Below, piece after piece: positions 36,715 through 47,151 of a DNA stretch of 64,000 nt. Below the pieces are notes generated by a model that saw only the letters and a program-made list of their open reading frames with translations, searched no databases and was not told the origin of the DNA. Positions within the stretch are counted from its first letter, which is position 1; each line of letters opens with the position of its first letter. Position numbers and translations under genes: made by a program. Origin of the DNA: Bacteroidota bacterium (GTDB lineage Bacteria; Bacteroidota; Bacteroidia; Cytophagales; Cyclobacteriaceae); assembly GCA_947470895.1 (NCBI GenBank), contig CANIVF010000002.1, forward strand, positions 1 to 64,000, written 5' to 3'.

Positions 36715-36978
36715 ATGGCACTTTTAGATGATTTCAATTCCGCAGTAAGCAAGTCGAAAGATCTTACCAGGCGGCCGTCAAATGAAGAACTTCTAGACTT
36801 ATATGCACTTTTCAAACAAGCGACTGAAGGTGACGTTTCTGGTGACCGGCCAAGTGGTTTTGACTTCAAAGCCATTGCTAAGTTTGATGCCTGGGTATCC
36901 AAAAAAGGAATATCAAAAGATCAGGCTATGCAGGATTATGTAAACCTGGTTTCAAAACTTCAGCAATCTTATTCCTGA
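36715..36978 (+). CDS. Acyl-CoA-binding protein
   Basis: 87 residues of the four-helix ACBP fold. LLDLYALFKQATEGDVSGDRPSGFDFKAIAKFDAW carries the conserved acyl-CoA contacts (YxxFKQAT, and K/F/W in the middle). These proteins bind medium- and long-chain acyl-CoA and hold them as a cytoplasmic pool. ACBP is mostly a eukaryotic protein but is known in some bacteria, including Bacteroidota. It lies four bases upstream of rsmE, with which it is probably co-transcribed. Confidence 0.9.
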   Translation: MALLDDFNSAVSKSKDLTRRPSNEELLDLYALFKQATEGDVSGDRPSGFDFKAIAKFDAWVSKKGISKDQAMQDYVNLVSKLQQSYS

Positions 36979-36982
36979 TTCA

Positions 36983-37678
36983 TTGAATCTATTTTATCAA
37001 CCTGATATCGGGCAAGGCATCTTGCATCTTGATCCAGACGAATCGCGTCATGCCGTAAAAGTATTGCGCATGCAAACGGGTGATACGATCGAACTCACCG
37101 ATGGGCACGGATTTTTATATCATGCATTAATCAGCAAAGCTGATCCAAAAAAATGTGAGTTTACTATAGCAGAAAAAAGAGAAATCCCATCGCGCGATTT
37201 TACCATTGCCATTGCCATTGCTCCTACCAAAAACATGGATAGAACAGAATGGTTTGTAGAGAAAGCTGTTGAAATTGGCATTGATAAAATTCACTTGCTC
37301 TTGTGTAAAAATTCCGAGCGTAAAAGTGTAAATCAGGAACGGCTTCATAAAATTGCTGTAAGTGCCATGAAGCAGTCCGGACAGGCACGACTGCCGCACA
37401 TTACGGAGATGATTCCATTTAAGGAAGTAATGTCGCATGAGGCTGCCCAAAAGTTCATCTGCTATGTCGATATAAACAACCCCGATCAGCTCAAGGCATT
37501 GGCAAAATCAAAACAAAGTTACCTCGTATTGATTGGGCCGGAAGGCGACTTTAATAAAGATGAAATACACATGGCCAACGAGCATGGGTTTAAAAAAGTA
37601 AGCTTAGGCCCCAATCGGCTACGCACAGAAACTGCTGCACTTACGGCTTGCCAGATTCTGAATTTCGTTAATTTGTAG
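36983..37678 (+). CDS. rsmE: 16S rRNA (uracil-1498-N3) methyltransferase
   Basis: SPOUT-type methyltransferase that methylates U1498 of 16S rRNA in the 30S subunit. The start is a TTG, chosen because the product then begins NLFYQPDI as in relatives and because the previous stop lies just before it. An N-terminal PUA-like domain (ESRHAVKVLRMQTGDTIELTDG) is followed by the trefoil knot with IGPEGDFNKDE and LGPNRLRTETAAL. At 231 residues it is full length. It follows the ACBP gene by four bases and precedes ligA by five. Confidence 0.93.
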   Translation: MNLFYQPDIGQGILHLDPDESRHAVKVLRMQTGDTIELTDGHGFLYHALISKADPKKCEFTIAEKREIPSRDFTIAIAIAPTKNMDRTEWFVEKAVEIGIDKIHLLLCKNSERKSVNQERLHKIAVSAMKQSGQARLPHITEMIPFKEVMSHEAAQKFICYVDINNPDQLKALAKSKQSYLVLIGPEGDFNKDEIHMANEHGFKKVSLGPNRLRTETAALTACQILNFVNL

Positions 37679-37683
37679 GTTGA

Positions 37684-39708
<2,025 letters not shown>

Positions 39709-39749
39709 AACAGGCGTGAAGTGTAAGCATACTTTATTAGCTTTCGACC

Positions 39750-40259
39750 ATGTTTAAAATGACATTTTTGAATTTGCGGACAGAATCCGCTCTAAAAAAA
39801 AACAAGTCTGTTCGATCCAGCATCCCTTATAAGAAGGCTGTGAGTGTAGGAATCATTTTTACCGTAGAAGACAAACAAAAACACGAGGCTATAAAAGAAT
39901 TTATCAACCAATTGGAACGGGATGGAAAAAAAACTCAGGTGATCGAATTCCTTCCTGAAAAGAAAAGCAACCACGAGTTTAAGTTTGATTTTTTCACCAT
40001 CAAGGATATTTCATTCTGGGGAGATTTAAATGCAGCCAATGCATTAAAGTTTATCGACACACCATTTGATTATTTGTTTTGCATCGATACGGAATCAAAT
40101 CCGCTAATTTTACACGTGTTGGCCAGAAGCAAAGCTCATTGCCGAGTGGGTCGTTTTAATGATTTTGAAAATGAGTATTTTGAGTTTATGATCGAACAAA
40201 ATGGAACAACCGAGGGTCTGATTAAAGCTATGTATAACTATACCAGTCATTTGCGATAA
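39750..40259 (+). CDS. DUF6913-like conserved protein next to dapA
   Basis: 169 residues without signal or membrane segments. It looks like an alpha/beta protein: KKAVSVGIIFTVEDKQKHEAIKEFINQLERDG, then FDYLFCIDTESNPLILHVLARSKAHCRVG, ending TEGLIKAMYNYTSHLR. I believe it is the small Bacteroidota family DUF6913, which is often found before dapA, but this rests on memory. The last base of its stop codon is the first base of the dapA start, so translation is coupled. Confidence 0.65.
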   Translation: MFKMTFLNLRTESALKKNKSVRSSIPYKKAVSVGIIFTVEDKQKHEAIKEFINQLERDGKKTQVIEFLPEKKSNHEFKFDFFTIKDISFWGDLNAANALKFIDTPFDYLFCIDTESNPLILHVLARSKAHCRVGRFNDFENEYFEFMIEQNGTTEGLIKAMYNYTSHLR

Positions 40260-41128
40260 TGAAAGAACTTTTCGGCACCGGAGTAGCGTTAATCACCCCC
40301 TTTGATGAGCATGGTGAAATTGATTTTAAGGCGCTCAAGCGATTATTAGTTCACACCGCTAAAAGTGTAGACTACTATGTGGTGATGGGTACCACCGGAG
40401 AGTCGACCACGCTCAGCAAAGAAGAAAAAAGGAGTGTGTTAAAATTCGTTTTGGAAAATAATCCAAAGAAACTTCCCATTGTGTATGGCATTGGTGGCAA
40501 CAATACCCAAAGCGTGTTGGATGAAATTAAATCTACTGATCTTACAGGGGTGACAGCACTTTTATCGGTGAGTCCTTACTATAACAAACCACCACAAGAA
40601 GGCATTTTTCAACACTTCAAAGCTCTGGCGAAAGCATCTCCACTTCCCGTAATTTTATATAATGTGCCTGGTAGAACAGGATCCAATATTTCTGCACAAA
40701 CTACGTTGCGTCTGGCTTCAATAAAAAACATCATCGGTATTAAAGAAGCTTCTGGAAATCTTGAGCAATGCATGAAAATCATAAAAGAAAAACCTAAAGA
40801 TTTCATGCTGATCTCAGGCGATGATATGCTTACCCTTTCTATCTATGCCATTGGAGGCGTTGGTGTGATTTCAGTTCTCGCCAATGCGCTGCCTCAGGTA
40901 TTCCGTAAGATTAAAGAGCATTTCCATGCAGGCAAATTGTCTCAGGCACAGACCGATCAATTCAGAATCATCGATATAAATGGTTCTATGTATGAAGAAG
41001 GAAATCCCGTTGGGGTTAAATATGTATTAAGCTTGATTGGTGTTTGTGGTTATCATGTACGATTGCCTTTAGTAGCACCGTCCCTGGGCCTACAAAATAG
41101 AATTGAAGAACTTTATAAAAAGATATAA
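40259..41128 (+). CDS. dapA: 4-hydroxy-tetrahydrodipicolinate synthase
   Basis: Condenses pyruvate and aspartate semialdehyde in the first dedicated step of lysine and diaminopimelate synthesis. The TIM barrel carries GTTGESTTLSKEEK, the active-site Tyr in SPYYNKPPQEGIFQHF, LYNVPGRTGSNIS and the Schiff-base Lys in IGIKEASGN. At 289 residues it is full length. It is coupled to the DUF6913-like gene, and a terminator follows. Confidence 0.95.
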   Translation: MKELFGTGVALITPFDEHGEIDFKALKRLLVHTAKSVDYYVVMGTTGESTTLSKEEKRSVLKFVLENNPKKLPIVYGIGGNNTQSVLDEIKSTDLTGVTALLSVSPYYNKPPQEGIFQHFKALAKASPLPVILYNVPGRTGSNISAQTTLRLASIKNIIGIKEASGNLEQCMKIIKEKPKDFMLISGDDMLTLSIYAIGGVGVISVLANALPQVFRKIKEHFHAGKLSQAQTDQFRIIDINGSMYEEGNPVGVKYVLSLIGVCGYHVRLPLVAPSLGLQNRIEELYKKI

Positions 41129-41131
41129 ACG

Positions 41132-41166
41132 AAAAAGGGCCGAATCAGTTGATTCTGCCCTCTTTG
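41132..41166. terminator. Two-way terminator between dapA and the Hc1 gene
   Basis: AGGGC-C-GAATC pairs with GATTC-T-GCCCT (ten pairs, one mismatch) around a four-base loop, with A residues on the left and T residues on the right. It can serve both convergent genes. Confidence 0.65.
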
Positions 41167-41187
41167 CTTAAGTTTATTAGCTCGTAA

Positions 41188-41370
41188 TTAATTACCAGTC
41201 TTATTTTTCAATTCCTGAACTTCTGCACGAATTTCCTGAGCTGCATTTTTTAAGTCTTGCATGCCCTTTCTAATGCGTGTTCCAGCCGCGCTATTTCCTT
41301 TGTTGTAGAACTTATCTGCATCGCCTTCAAGTGATGCAATCAGAGTCTTTAGTTCTTCAAATTTTTTCAT
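41188..41370 (-). CDS. Hc1-type histone H1-like protein
   Basis: 60 residues: MKKFEELKTLIASLEGDADKFYNKGNSAAGTRIRKGMQDL and a second helix with AQEIRAEVQELKN. This matches the N-terminal part of chlamydial Hc1, the form found widely in Bacteroidota. It should bind DNA or the nucleoid as a small helical hairpin. The Lys-rich tail of Hc1 is missing here; the Lys/Ala-rich protein at 32396 is like such a tail on its own. It is single, with a shared terminator behind it. Confidence 0.8.
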   Translation of the reverse strand: MKKFEELKTLIASLEGDADKFYNKGNSAAGTRIRKGMQDLKNAAQEIRAEVQELKNKTGN

Positions 41371-41456
41371 TTTTTATAAGATTTTAAGTTTTAAAAATTG
41401 ATTTCGTAATGCCAATTTAACTAAAAACCTTTAAAAAAAAGCCAAAAACCCATTTT

Positions 41457-42710
41457 TTAGATTTTGGTCACGTTTACAAGCTCTTCTTTTCTATAGAAAC
41501 CGCTGTCAAGCTTCGTTTTTAGCGCAGAAAAGGCATTTAGTGTTTCTTCTACATCCGACAGGGTATGAGCTGCTGTAGGAATGATTCTGAACATAATCAC
41601 GTCTTTCGGAACTACCGGGTAAATGACCACCGAACAGAAAATGCCGCTATTCTCCCTTAAATCCATGGACATGTTGGCCGCTTCGCCTACACCACCTTTA
41701 AATAGAACTGGGGTTGGAGGTGTCTGAGTTGGATTGATGTTAAAACCACGATCCTTCAAGCCACTCTTAATCGCAGCCATTACTTTTTTCAGATCCGACC
41801 TTAATTCAGGATGCTTCTTTACTAATTCAAGGCGCTTTAGGTTTCCTATTACAAATGGCATTGGCAGCGACTTCGCATAAATTTGTGAACGAACCGTGTA
41901 ACGCAGGTATTTCAAAATTTTCTTATCGCCAGCCACAAATGCTCCAATGCTAGCCATGGATTTGGCGAAAGTAGAAAAATAAAGATCGATCTGGTCTTGC
42001 ACACCTTGCTCCTCACCTACTCCAGCTCCTGTTGTGCCCATGGTACCAAACCCGTGTGCGTCATCCACCAGCAAGCGGAAATTATATTTCTTCTTAAGTT
42101 CAACTATTCCTTTCAGATCACCCATGTTACCCGACATACCAAACACGCCTTCCGTAATCACCAAAATACCACCACCGGTTTCGTTGGCTAATTTAGTGGC
42201 ACGCTGAAGTTGTTTCTCAAGGTTCTCCATGTTGTTGTGTGGATATACAAAGCGCTTGCCCATGTGCAGGCGCACGCCATCGATAATACACGCATGCGAT
42301 TCCGAATCATAAACAATCACATCTTTACGATCAACCAATGCATCGATAATTGATAAAACACCCTGATAGCCATAGTTAAGCAAAAAGGCATCTTCTTTCA
42401 TCACGAAGGCTGCCAGTTGCTTTTCTAATTCAATATGATGAACTGAGTTTCCAGACATCATTCGAGCCCCCATGGGCGATGCTAATCCATATTCAGCAGC
42501 GGCATCGGCATCAGCCTTTCTCACCTCCGGGTGATTAGCTAATCCCAGATAATTATTCAAGCTCCAGTTTAAAACTTCCTTTCCATTGAATTTCATCCTC
42601 GGGCCAATTTCTCCTTCCAACTTCGGAAAGAAAAAATAATCATCGGGTAGATGTGAATACTTGGCCAGTGGGCCGGCCTCCATTTTTAACTTTTCAAATA
42701 AGTCTACCAT
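41457..42710 (-). CDS. spt: Serine palmitoyltransferase-type aminoacyl-CoA synthase
   Basis: PLP enzyme of the alpha-oxoamine synthase family. In Bacteroidota the version with this start (LFEKLKMEAGPLAKYSHLPDDYFFFPKLEGEIGPRM) joins serine and a fatty acyl-CoA into 3-ketosphinganine, the first step of sphingolipid synthesis. Visible sites are NWSLNNYLGLANHPEV, MGARMMSGNSVHHIELE, DDAHGFGTMG (contacts to PLP) and the Lys in TFAKSMASIGAF. I start at the internal Met (MVDLFEKL); the 18 residues before it are not conserved in type. About 417 residues. KBL and BioF are relatives, but the N-terminal signature favours SPT. No other sphingolipid genes are in the window. Confidence 0.85.
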   Translation of the reverse strand: MVDLFEKLKMEAGPLAKYSHLPDDYFFFPKLEGEIGPRMKFNGKEVLNWSLNNYLGLANHPEVRKADADAAAEYGLASPMGARMMSGNSVHHIELEKQLAAFVMKEDAFLLNYGYQGVLSIIDALVDRKDVIVYDSESHACIIDGVRLHMGKRFVYPHNNMENLEKQLQRATKLANETGGGILVITEGVFGMSGNMGDLKGIVELKKKYNFRLLVDDAHGFGTMGTTGAGVGEEQGVQDQIDLYFSTFAKSMASIGAFVAGDKKILKYLRYTVRSQIYAKSLPMPFVIGNLKRLELVKKHPELRSDLKKVMAAIKSGLKDRGFNINPTQTPPTPVLFKGGVGEAANMSMDLRENSGIFCSVVIYPVVPKDVIMFRIIPTAAHTLSDVEETLNAFSALKTKLDSGFYRKEELVNVTKI

Positions 42711-42885
42711 TGTTAGGTTGTTTTCGGTGAAGATACCTGATAGCTGAATCAATTTGAATATCAAGCTGAAAATCCGCTAAATTTTCGGCAAAAATAAAAA
42801 AATAAACTTACAGTAAATAACAACTTTAAAAAAGCTCGCTTTTAAGCTTAGCTTATAATCGTTAGCATTGTATAGCGAAATCTTA

Positions 42886-44382
42886 ATGAAAAGAATCAAA
42901 AAATTACTGGTTGCCAACCGCGGTGAAATCGCTCTGCGAATCATGCGAAGTGCCCGTGAAATGGGAATTCAAACCGTAGCGGTTTTCAGCCAAGCGGATC
43001 GAAATGCACTACATGTGAGATTTGCGGATGAAGCCATCTGCATAGGCCCACCAGCCTCATCTCAATCTTATCTGGTGATGAATAAAATCATCGAGGCAGC
43101 GCTAGAAGCAAATGCCGATGCTATTCATCCGGGTTATGGATTTCTATCTGAAAATGAAAATTTCGCTGCTGAGGTAAAGAAGGCTGGCTTGATTTTTATC
43201 GGACCATCTGCTGAATCCATTGAATTGATGGGAAGCAAGCTTGCCGCAAAAACGGCAGCAGCCAAGTTTAATGTTCCACTCGTGCCCGGAACAGCCGAAC
43301 CTATTTCAGATATTCCTCAAGCCAAGAAAATTGCCAGTGAAATTGGGTATCCGATCCTGATCAAAGCCAGTGCCGGTGGTGGTGGCAAAGGAATGCGCGT
43401 TGTAAACCACGAAGCTGAATTTGAAGAACAAATGGAACGCGCCACCAGCGAAGCCATGTCAGCGTTTGGCGATGGCGCTGTATTTATCGAAAAATATGTA
43501 ACACAACCTCGACATATTGAATTTCAGATTTTTGGAGATCAGCATGGCAATGTGGTGCATCTGTTTGAACGTGAGTGTTCAATTCAACGCAGGCATCAAA
43601 AGGTAATTGAAGAAGCTCCATCTTCTATTTTAACACCCGAGCTCAGGGCAAAAATGGGTAAAGCTGCAGTAGATGTTGCCAAATCTGCCAACTATTATAA
43701 TGCCGGCACTGTTGAGTTTATCGTAGATGAGAATAAGAATTTCTATTTTCTTGAGATGAACACGCGCTTGCAGGTTGAACACCCTGTAACCGAACAAATC
43801 ACAGGATTTGATCTCGTAAAGCTTCAGATCAAAATAGCTGAAGGTGAAAAACTACCTTTTCAACAGGAAGATCTTTCCATCCATGGTCACGCCATTGAAG
43901 TTAGAGTGTATGCTGAAGATCCCAACAATAATTTCTTACCCGACATTGGAACATTGAAAACGTATAGACGTCCGCAAGGTCATGGCATACGAGTCGATGA
44001 TGGTTTTGAACAAGGCATGGCCATTCCATTTTACTACGATCCCATGATTGCCAAAATGATTTGTCATGACGAAACCCGAGAGCGTGCCATCGAGAAAACT
44101 ATTCGGGCCATTGATGAATATGAAATTACCGGATTAGAAACCACCCTTGGCTTTTGCAAGTTTGTGATGAAGCATGAAGCATTTCGTTCAGGAGACTTTG
44201 ATACCAAATTTGTAGAGAAATACTTCAAGCCTGAATTTTTGGAAGAAAAATCAGTTGAGGACGAGGAGATCATCGCATCAATCCTTGCAACACAAGTAGT
44301 AAACGAAAGTAAAACTGCACCATTAAAAACGCAGCATAATATTACGACTTCAAGTAACTGGAAGAAAAACCGCAATAACTAA
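42886..44382 (+). CDS. accC: Biotin carboxylase subunit of an acyl-CoA carboxylase
   Basis: ATP-grasp enzyme that carboxylates biotin on a carrier protein. It has KKLLVANRGEIALRIMRSAREMG, the Gly-rich loop KASAGGGGKGMRVV, FIEKYVTQPRHIEFQIFGD and EMNTRLQVEHPVTEQ. I start at ATG 42886 rather than at the TTG used in the track. At 498 residues it is about 50 longer than the AccC of fatty acid synthesis. The C-terminal extension (EDEEIIASILATQV...) is usual in the propionyl- or methylcrotonyl-CoA carboxylase type. No biotin carrier or carboxyltransferase gene is next to it. The stop overlaps the DUF1015 start. Confidence 0.88.
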   Translation: MKRIKKLLVANRGEIALRIMRSAREMGIQTVAVFSQADRNALHVRFADEAICIGPPASSQSYLVMNKIIEAALEANADAIHPGYGFLSENENFAAEVKKAGLIFIGPSAESIELMGSKLAAKTAAAKFNVPLVPGTAEPISDIPQAKKIASEIGYPILIKASAGGGGKGMRVVNHEAEFEEQMERATSEAMSAFGDGAVFIEKYVTQPRHIEFQIFGDQHGNVVHLFERECSIQRRHQKVIEEAPSSILTPELRAKMGKAAVDVAKSANYYNAGTVEFIVDENKNFYFLEMNTRLQVEHPVTEQITGFDLVKLQIKIAEGEKLPFQQEDLSIHGHAIEVRVYAEDPNNNFLPDIGTLKTYRRPQGHGIRVDDGFEQGMAIPFYYDPMIAKMICHDETRERAIEKTIRAIDEYEITGLETTLGFCKFVMKHEAFRSGDFDTKFVEKYFKPEFLEEKSVEDEEIIASILATQVVNESKTAPLKTQHNITTSSNWKKNRNN

Positions 44383-45683
44383 TGGCTGAAATAAAACCGA
44401 TAAGAGCCTGGCGATATAAAGACTCGTTGGCAAAAAATATAGATGACCTTACATCTCCGCTGTTCGATGTTGTTTCTGAGAAACAACTCAAGGCACTTTA
44501 TCAAAATCCATTAAACTCAATTCACCTTTCTGTACCCGATGGCCCTGATGCCGCCTCAAATGCTTCATTGCTTTTGCATCAATGGAAAAAAGAAGGTGTG
44601 ATTGAGCAAGACAAACTACCGGCCATTTATGTTTACTTTCAGTATTTCAAAGTGGCAGGATCCACCAAAGAATATTGCCGCAAGGGATTCATCTGTCATA
44701 TCCGAACATACGATTGGAACGAGAATGTTATTCTCCGTCATGAAAATACAATCCCTAAATCTGTAAATGATCGTATTGAATTATTAGAGAAAACTGAATT
44801 GCATGTAAGTCCAACACATGGGCTTTATACGGATGATTCCTTCACCTTAGAAAAATACCTGGATGAAGCCATCACCGATCCGGTTTATGAGCATGAAGAT
44901 TATCAAGGAGTACGCGATGTATTGGGAGTGATCCATGACGCTTTTGTCATTCAGAAATTTATAGATTTCATTAAAGAGAAATCAATTATCTTAGCGGACG
45001 GTCATCACCGCTATGAAGGATCGCTTTACTACAAAAAAAGGAAGGAAGAACAGTATCCCGATCACACCGGAAATGAAGGGTACAATTTTCATTTAATGTA
45101 CCTCACCAATACCGAAGCCGATGATTTAAAAATTTTGCCTACCCACCGATTAATTAAAGGTATTCAGAATTTCGATCAGGATTCTATTATCGAAAAATTA
45201 CACGAAGATTTTATTGTGAAGGAAATAGAAGATGCTGCTACCGTTAATGAAATTATTGTAGGAAAAAGGTGGGCGTTCGGAATTTTATTGAAAGACAGAA
45301 CCATTAAAGTACGATTAAAACCCGAGGCTCTTTCTAAAATGAAATGGCAGTTTCCTGATGAAATAAAGGCATTGGATCTAACTGTACTACATTATTTTCT
45401 CATTGAAAAAATTCTTGGCATCCCTGGCTCAGATCAACGTAAATCTGAAAACATCTCCTTCGACAGAAGCTTTTCGGAATGCCTCTCCAAAGTGATTAAA
45501 GGCGAAGCACAAATGGCCATTATCACGCAAGATATTTCGATCGAAGAAGTGAAGCAGGTTTGTCATAGTGGTTATACCATGCCGCAAAAGTCCACTTACT
45601 TTTATCCTAAAGTAATCTGTGGCTATCTATTTAGTTCAATAAAAGAAAATGAATTTCAATCGCCCCCTTATTCTCGCTTCTAG
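44382..45683 (+). CDS. DUF1015 family protein
   Basis: 433 residues. Typical parts are PIRAWRYKDSLAKNIDDLTSPLFDVVSE at the start, LNSIHLSVPDGPDA, then ILADGHHRYEGSLYYKKR in the middle (the DGHHRY signature) and LPTHRLIKGI later. The function is unknown; relatives are sometimes annotated as SerC-linked kinases, and DUF1015 proteins have been linked to serine or phosphosugar metabolism, but nothing here decides it. Its start overlaps the biotin carboxylase stop by one base and its end overlaps the Maf gene by 35 bases, so all three genes are coupled. Confidence 0.85.
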   Translation: MAEIKPIRAWRYKDSLAKNIDDLTSPLFDVVSEKQLKALYQNPLNSIHLSVPDGPDAASNASLLLHQWKKEGVIEQDKLPAIYVYFQYFKVAGSTKEYCRKGFICHIRTYDWNENVILRHENTIPKSVNDRIELLEKTELHVSPTHGLYTDDSFTLEKYLDEAITDPVYEHEDYQGVRDVLGVIHDAFVIQKFIDFIKEKSIILADGHHRYEGSLYYKKRKEEQYPDHTGNEGYNFHLMYLTNTEADDLKILPTHRLIKGIQNFDQDSIIEKLHEDFIVKEIEDAATVNEIIVGKRWAFGILLKDRTIKVRLKPEALSKMKWQFPDEIKALDLTVLHYFLIEKILGIPGSDQRKSENISFDRSFSECLSKVIKGEAQMAIITQDISIEEVKQVCHSGYTMPQKSTYFYPKVICGYLFSSIKENEFQSPPYSRF

Positions 45684-46215
45684 TTCTCCGCGCAGACAGT
45701 ACCTGATGAAAGAAGCCGGGTTTAACTTTGTGCCTCAGACTCCGGATATTGATGAATCATTCCCTGCGGATTTAGATATCACCGAAGTACCAAAATACCT
45801 TGCCCGAAAAAAAGCCGAAGTCTTCCTTAAAAATATTACCAATGAAATCGTAATCTCTTCAGATACGGTAGTGATCGTAAAAAATGAAATTCTAAACAAA
45901 CCTCTTAATCGAAAAGAAGCGTTGGAAATGTTGAGCAAATTGAGTGGACAAACTCACACTGTAATTACTGCGGTATGCTTATTAGGTAAAGAAAAAATCG
46001 ATTGCTTCGATGATCACACCGAAGTAACCTTCACTGTCTTAACACAAGATGAAATGGAGTTTTACGTAGATACTTATAAGCCTTACGACAAGGCCGGTGC
46101 CTACGGTGCCCAGGATTGGATTGGACTTGTTGCTATCGAAAAAATCAATGGCTCCTATTTCACGGTGATGGGGATGCCCATGCACCTGGTTTACAAACAC
46201 CTTAGAGATTTTTGA
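45649..46215 (+). CDS. maf: Maf family nucleotide pyrophosphatase
   Basis: 188-residue house-cleaning enzyme that splits non-standard or excess nucleoside triphosphates (dTTP/UTP type, by length and motifs) to monophosphates. LILASSSPRRQYLMKEAGFNF contains the SSSPRR loop. VISSDTVVIVKNEILNKP provides the acidic residue of the active site, and KAGAYGAQDWIGLVAIEKINGSYFTVMGMP is the C-terminal signature. It overlaps the DUF1015 gene and precedes the CPBP gene by three bases. Confidence 0.93.
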   Translation: MNFNRPLILASSSPRRQYLMKEAGFNFVPQTPDIDESFPADLDITEVPKYLARKKAEVFLKNITNEIVISSDTVVIVKNEILNKPLNRKEALEMLSKLSGQTHTVITAVCLLGKEKIDCFDDHTEVTFTVLTQDEMEFYVDTYKPYDKAGAYGAQDWIGLVAIEKINGSYFTVMGMPMHLVYKHLRDF

Positions 46216-46218
46216 TAC

Positions 46219-47151
46219 TTGAAAAAAATCCTGTCATTAATCAAAACCCATATACGGGAGGATTTTAAGGTTAACTACTATTTTACAATCGCCCTTTTCT
46301 TAGCAATATCTGTAGTGCTCAATTATGCCATTGATCTGGAAAACTCATGGATTGATAAACAAGATAAAAATTTCACGAGGGTAATTTCTTATTTCTTTTT
46401 ATATGGATTTGGCTATTACGTTTCCTGTTTGATCGTATCCTGTTTTAACAGCACAAAAGAATTTTGGGGATCAACTAAATTCTTTATCTACTCTTTTTTC
46501 GGAATAATTGTACTTTGCATTGATAAGAGTTTTGTGTTATCATCTACTCTTTTGAACCTGCCGGATCAAACTTATGAAGTGTACCTCTGGCTATTTAAGG
46601 TCGTAACAAACGGAACTTCATTTATATTAGTTCTTTTGCCACTGACCGTATTCTACAAAACAATCGATAAAGAAAAATCTGAATTTTATGGATTAACTGC
46701 ATACAGTAACATTAAGCCATATCTATATCTTTTGATTTTCCTCGCCCCCTTCATCATTTTTGCAGGGTTACAAACAAGCTTTACTAATTATTATCCTATC
46801 TATAAAAACAACTCAGTTCATGAATTATGGGGCTGGCCAAAGTACTTACCCATGATGATATTTGAATTTATCTATGGAGCTGATTTCTTCAATGTCGAAC
46901 TACTTTTTAGAGGTTTTTTTGTCGTTGGCATCGCCCAGGTTTTAGGAAAGCATGCCATTATGCCGACGGTGGTGATCTACTGCTATCTTCATTTTGGCAA
47001 ACCTGTCGGTGAAGCAATCAGTTCAATCCTCGGTGGATATATCCTCGGTATTATTGCATTTTATACCCGATCGCTGCTGGGTGGTGTAACTATCCATATA
47101 GGCATTGCCTGGCTAATGGAAGCTGTCGCTTACTTTGTCAAACAATTTTGA
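46219..47151 (+). CDS. CPBP-type intramembrane protease-like protein
   Basis: 310 residues with about eight membrane segments. The start is a TTG three bases after the Maf stop; an in-frame stop lies before it, so no earlier start is possible. The last third has the Abi/CPBP region: NVELLFRGFFVVGIAQ, then YCYLHFGKPVGEAISS with a conserved His and GGVTIHIGIAWLMEA with another. In active members the first motif reads EExxFRG; here the first Glu is Val. So it may be an inactive member. It ends in a 22-base overlap with the convergent GT9 gene. Confidence 0.75.
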   Translation: MKKILSLIKTHIREDFKVNYYFTIALFLAISVVLNYAIDLENSWIDKQDKNFTRVISYFFLYGFGYYVSCLIVSCFNSTKEFWGSTKFFIYSFFGIIVLCIDKSFVLSSTLLNLPDQTYEVYLWLFKVVTNGTSFILVLLPLTVFYKTIDKEKSEFYGLTAYSNIKPYLYLLIFLAPFIIFAGLQTSFTNYYPIYKNNSVHELWGWPKYLPMMIFEFIYGADFFNVELLFRGFFVVGIAQVLGKHAIMPTVVIYCYLHFGKPVGEAISSILGGYILGIIAFYTRSLLGGVTIHIGIAWLMEAVAYFVKQF

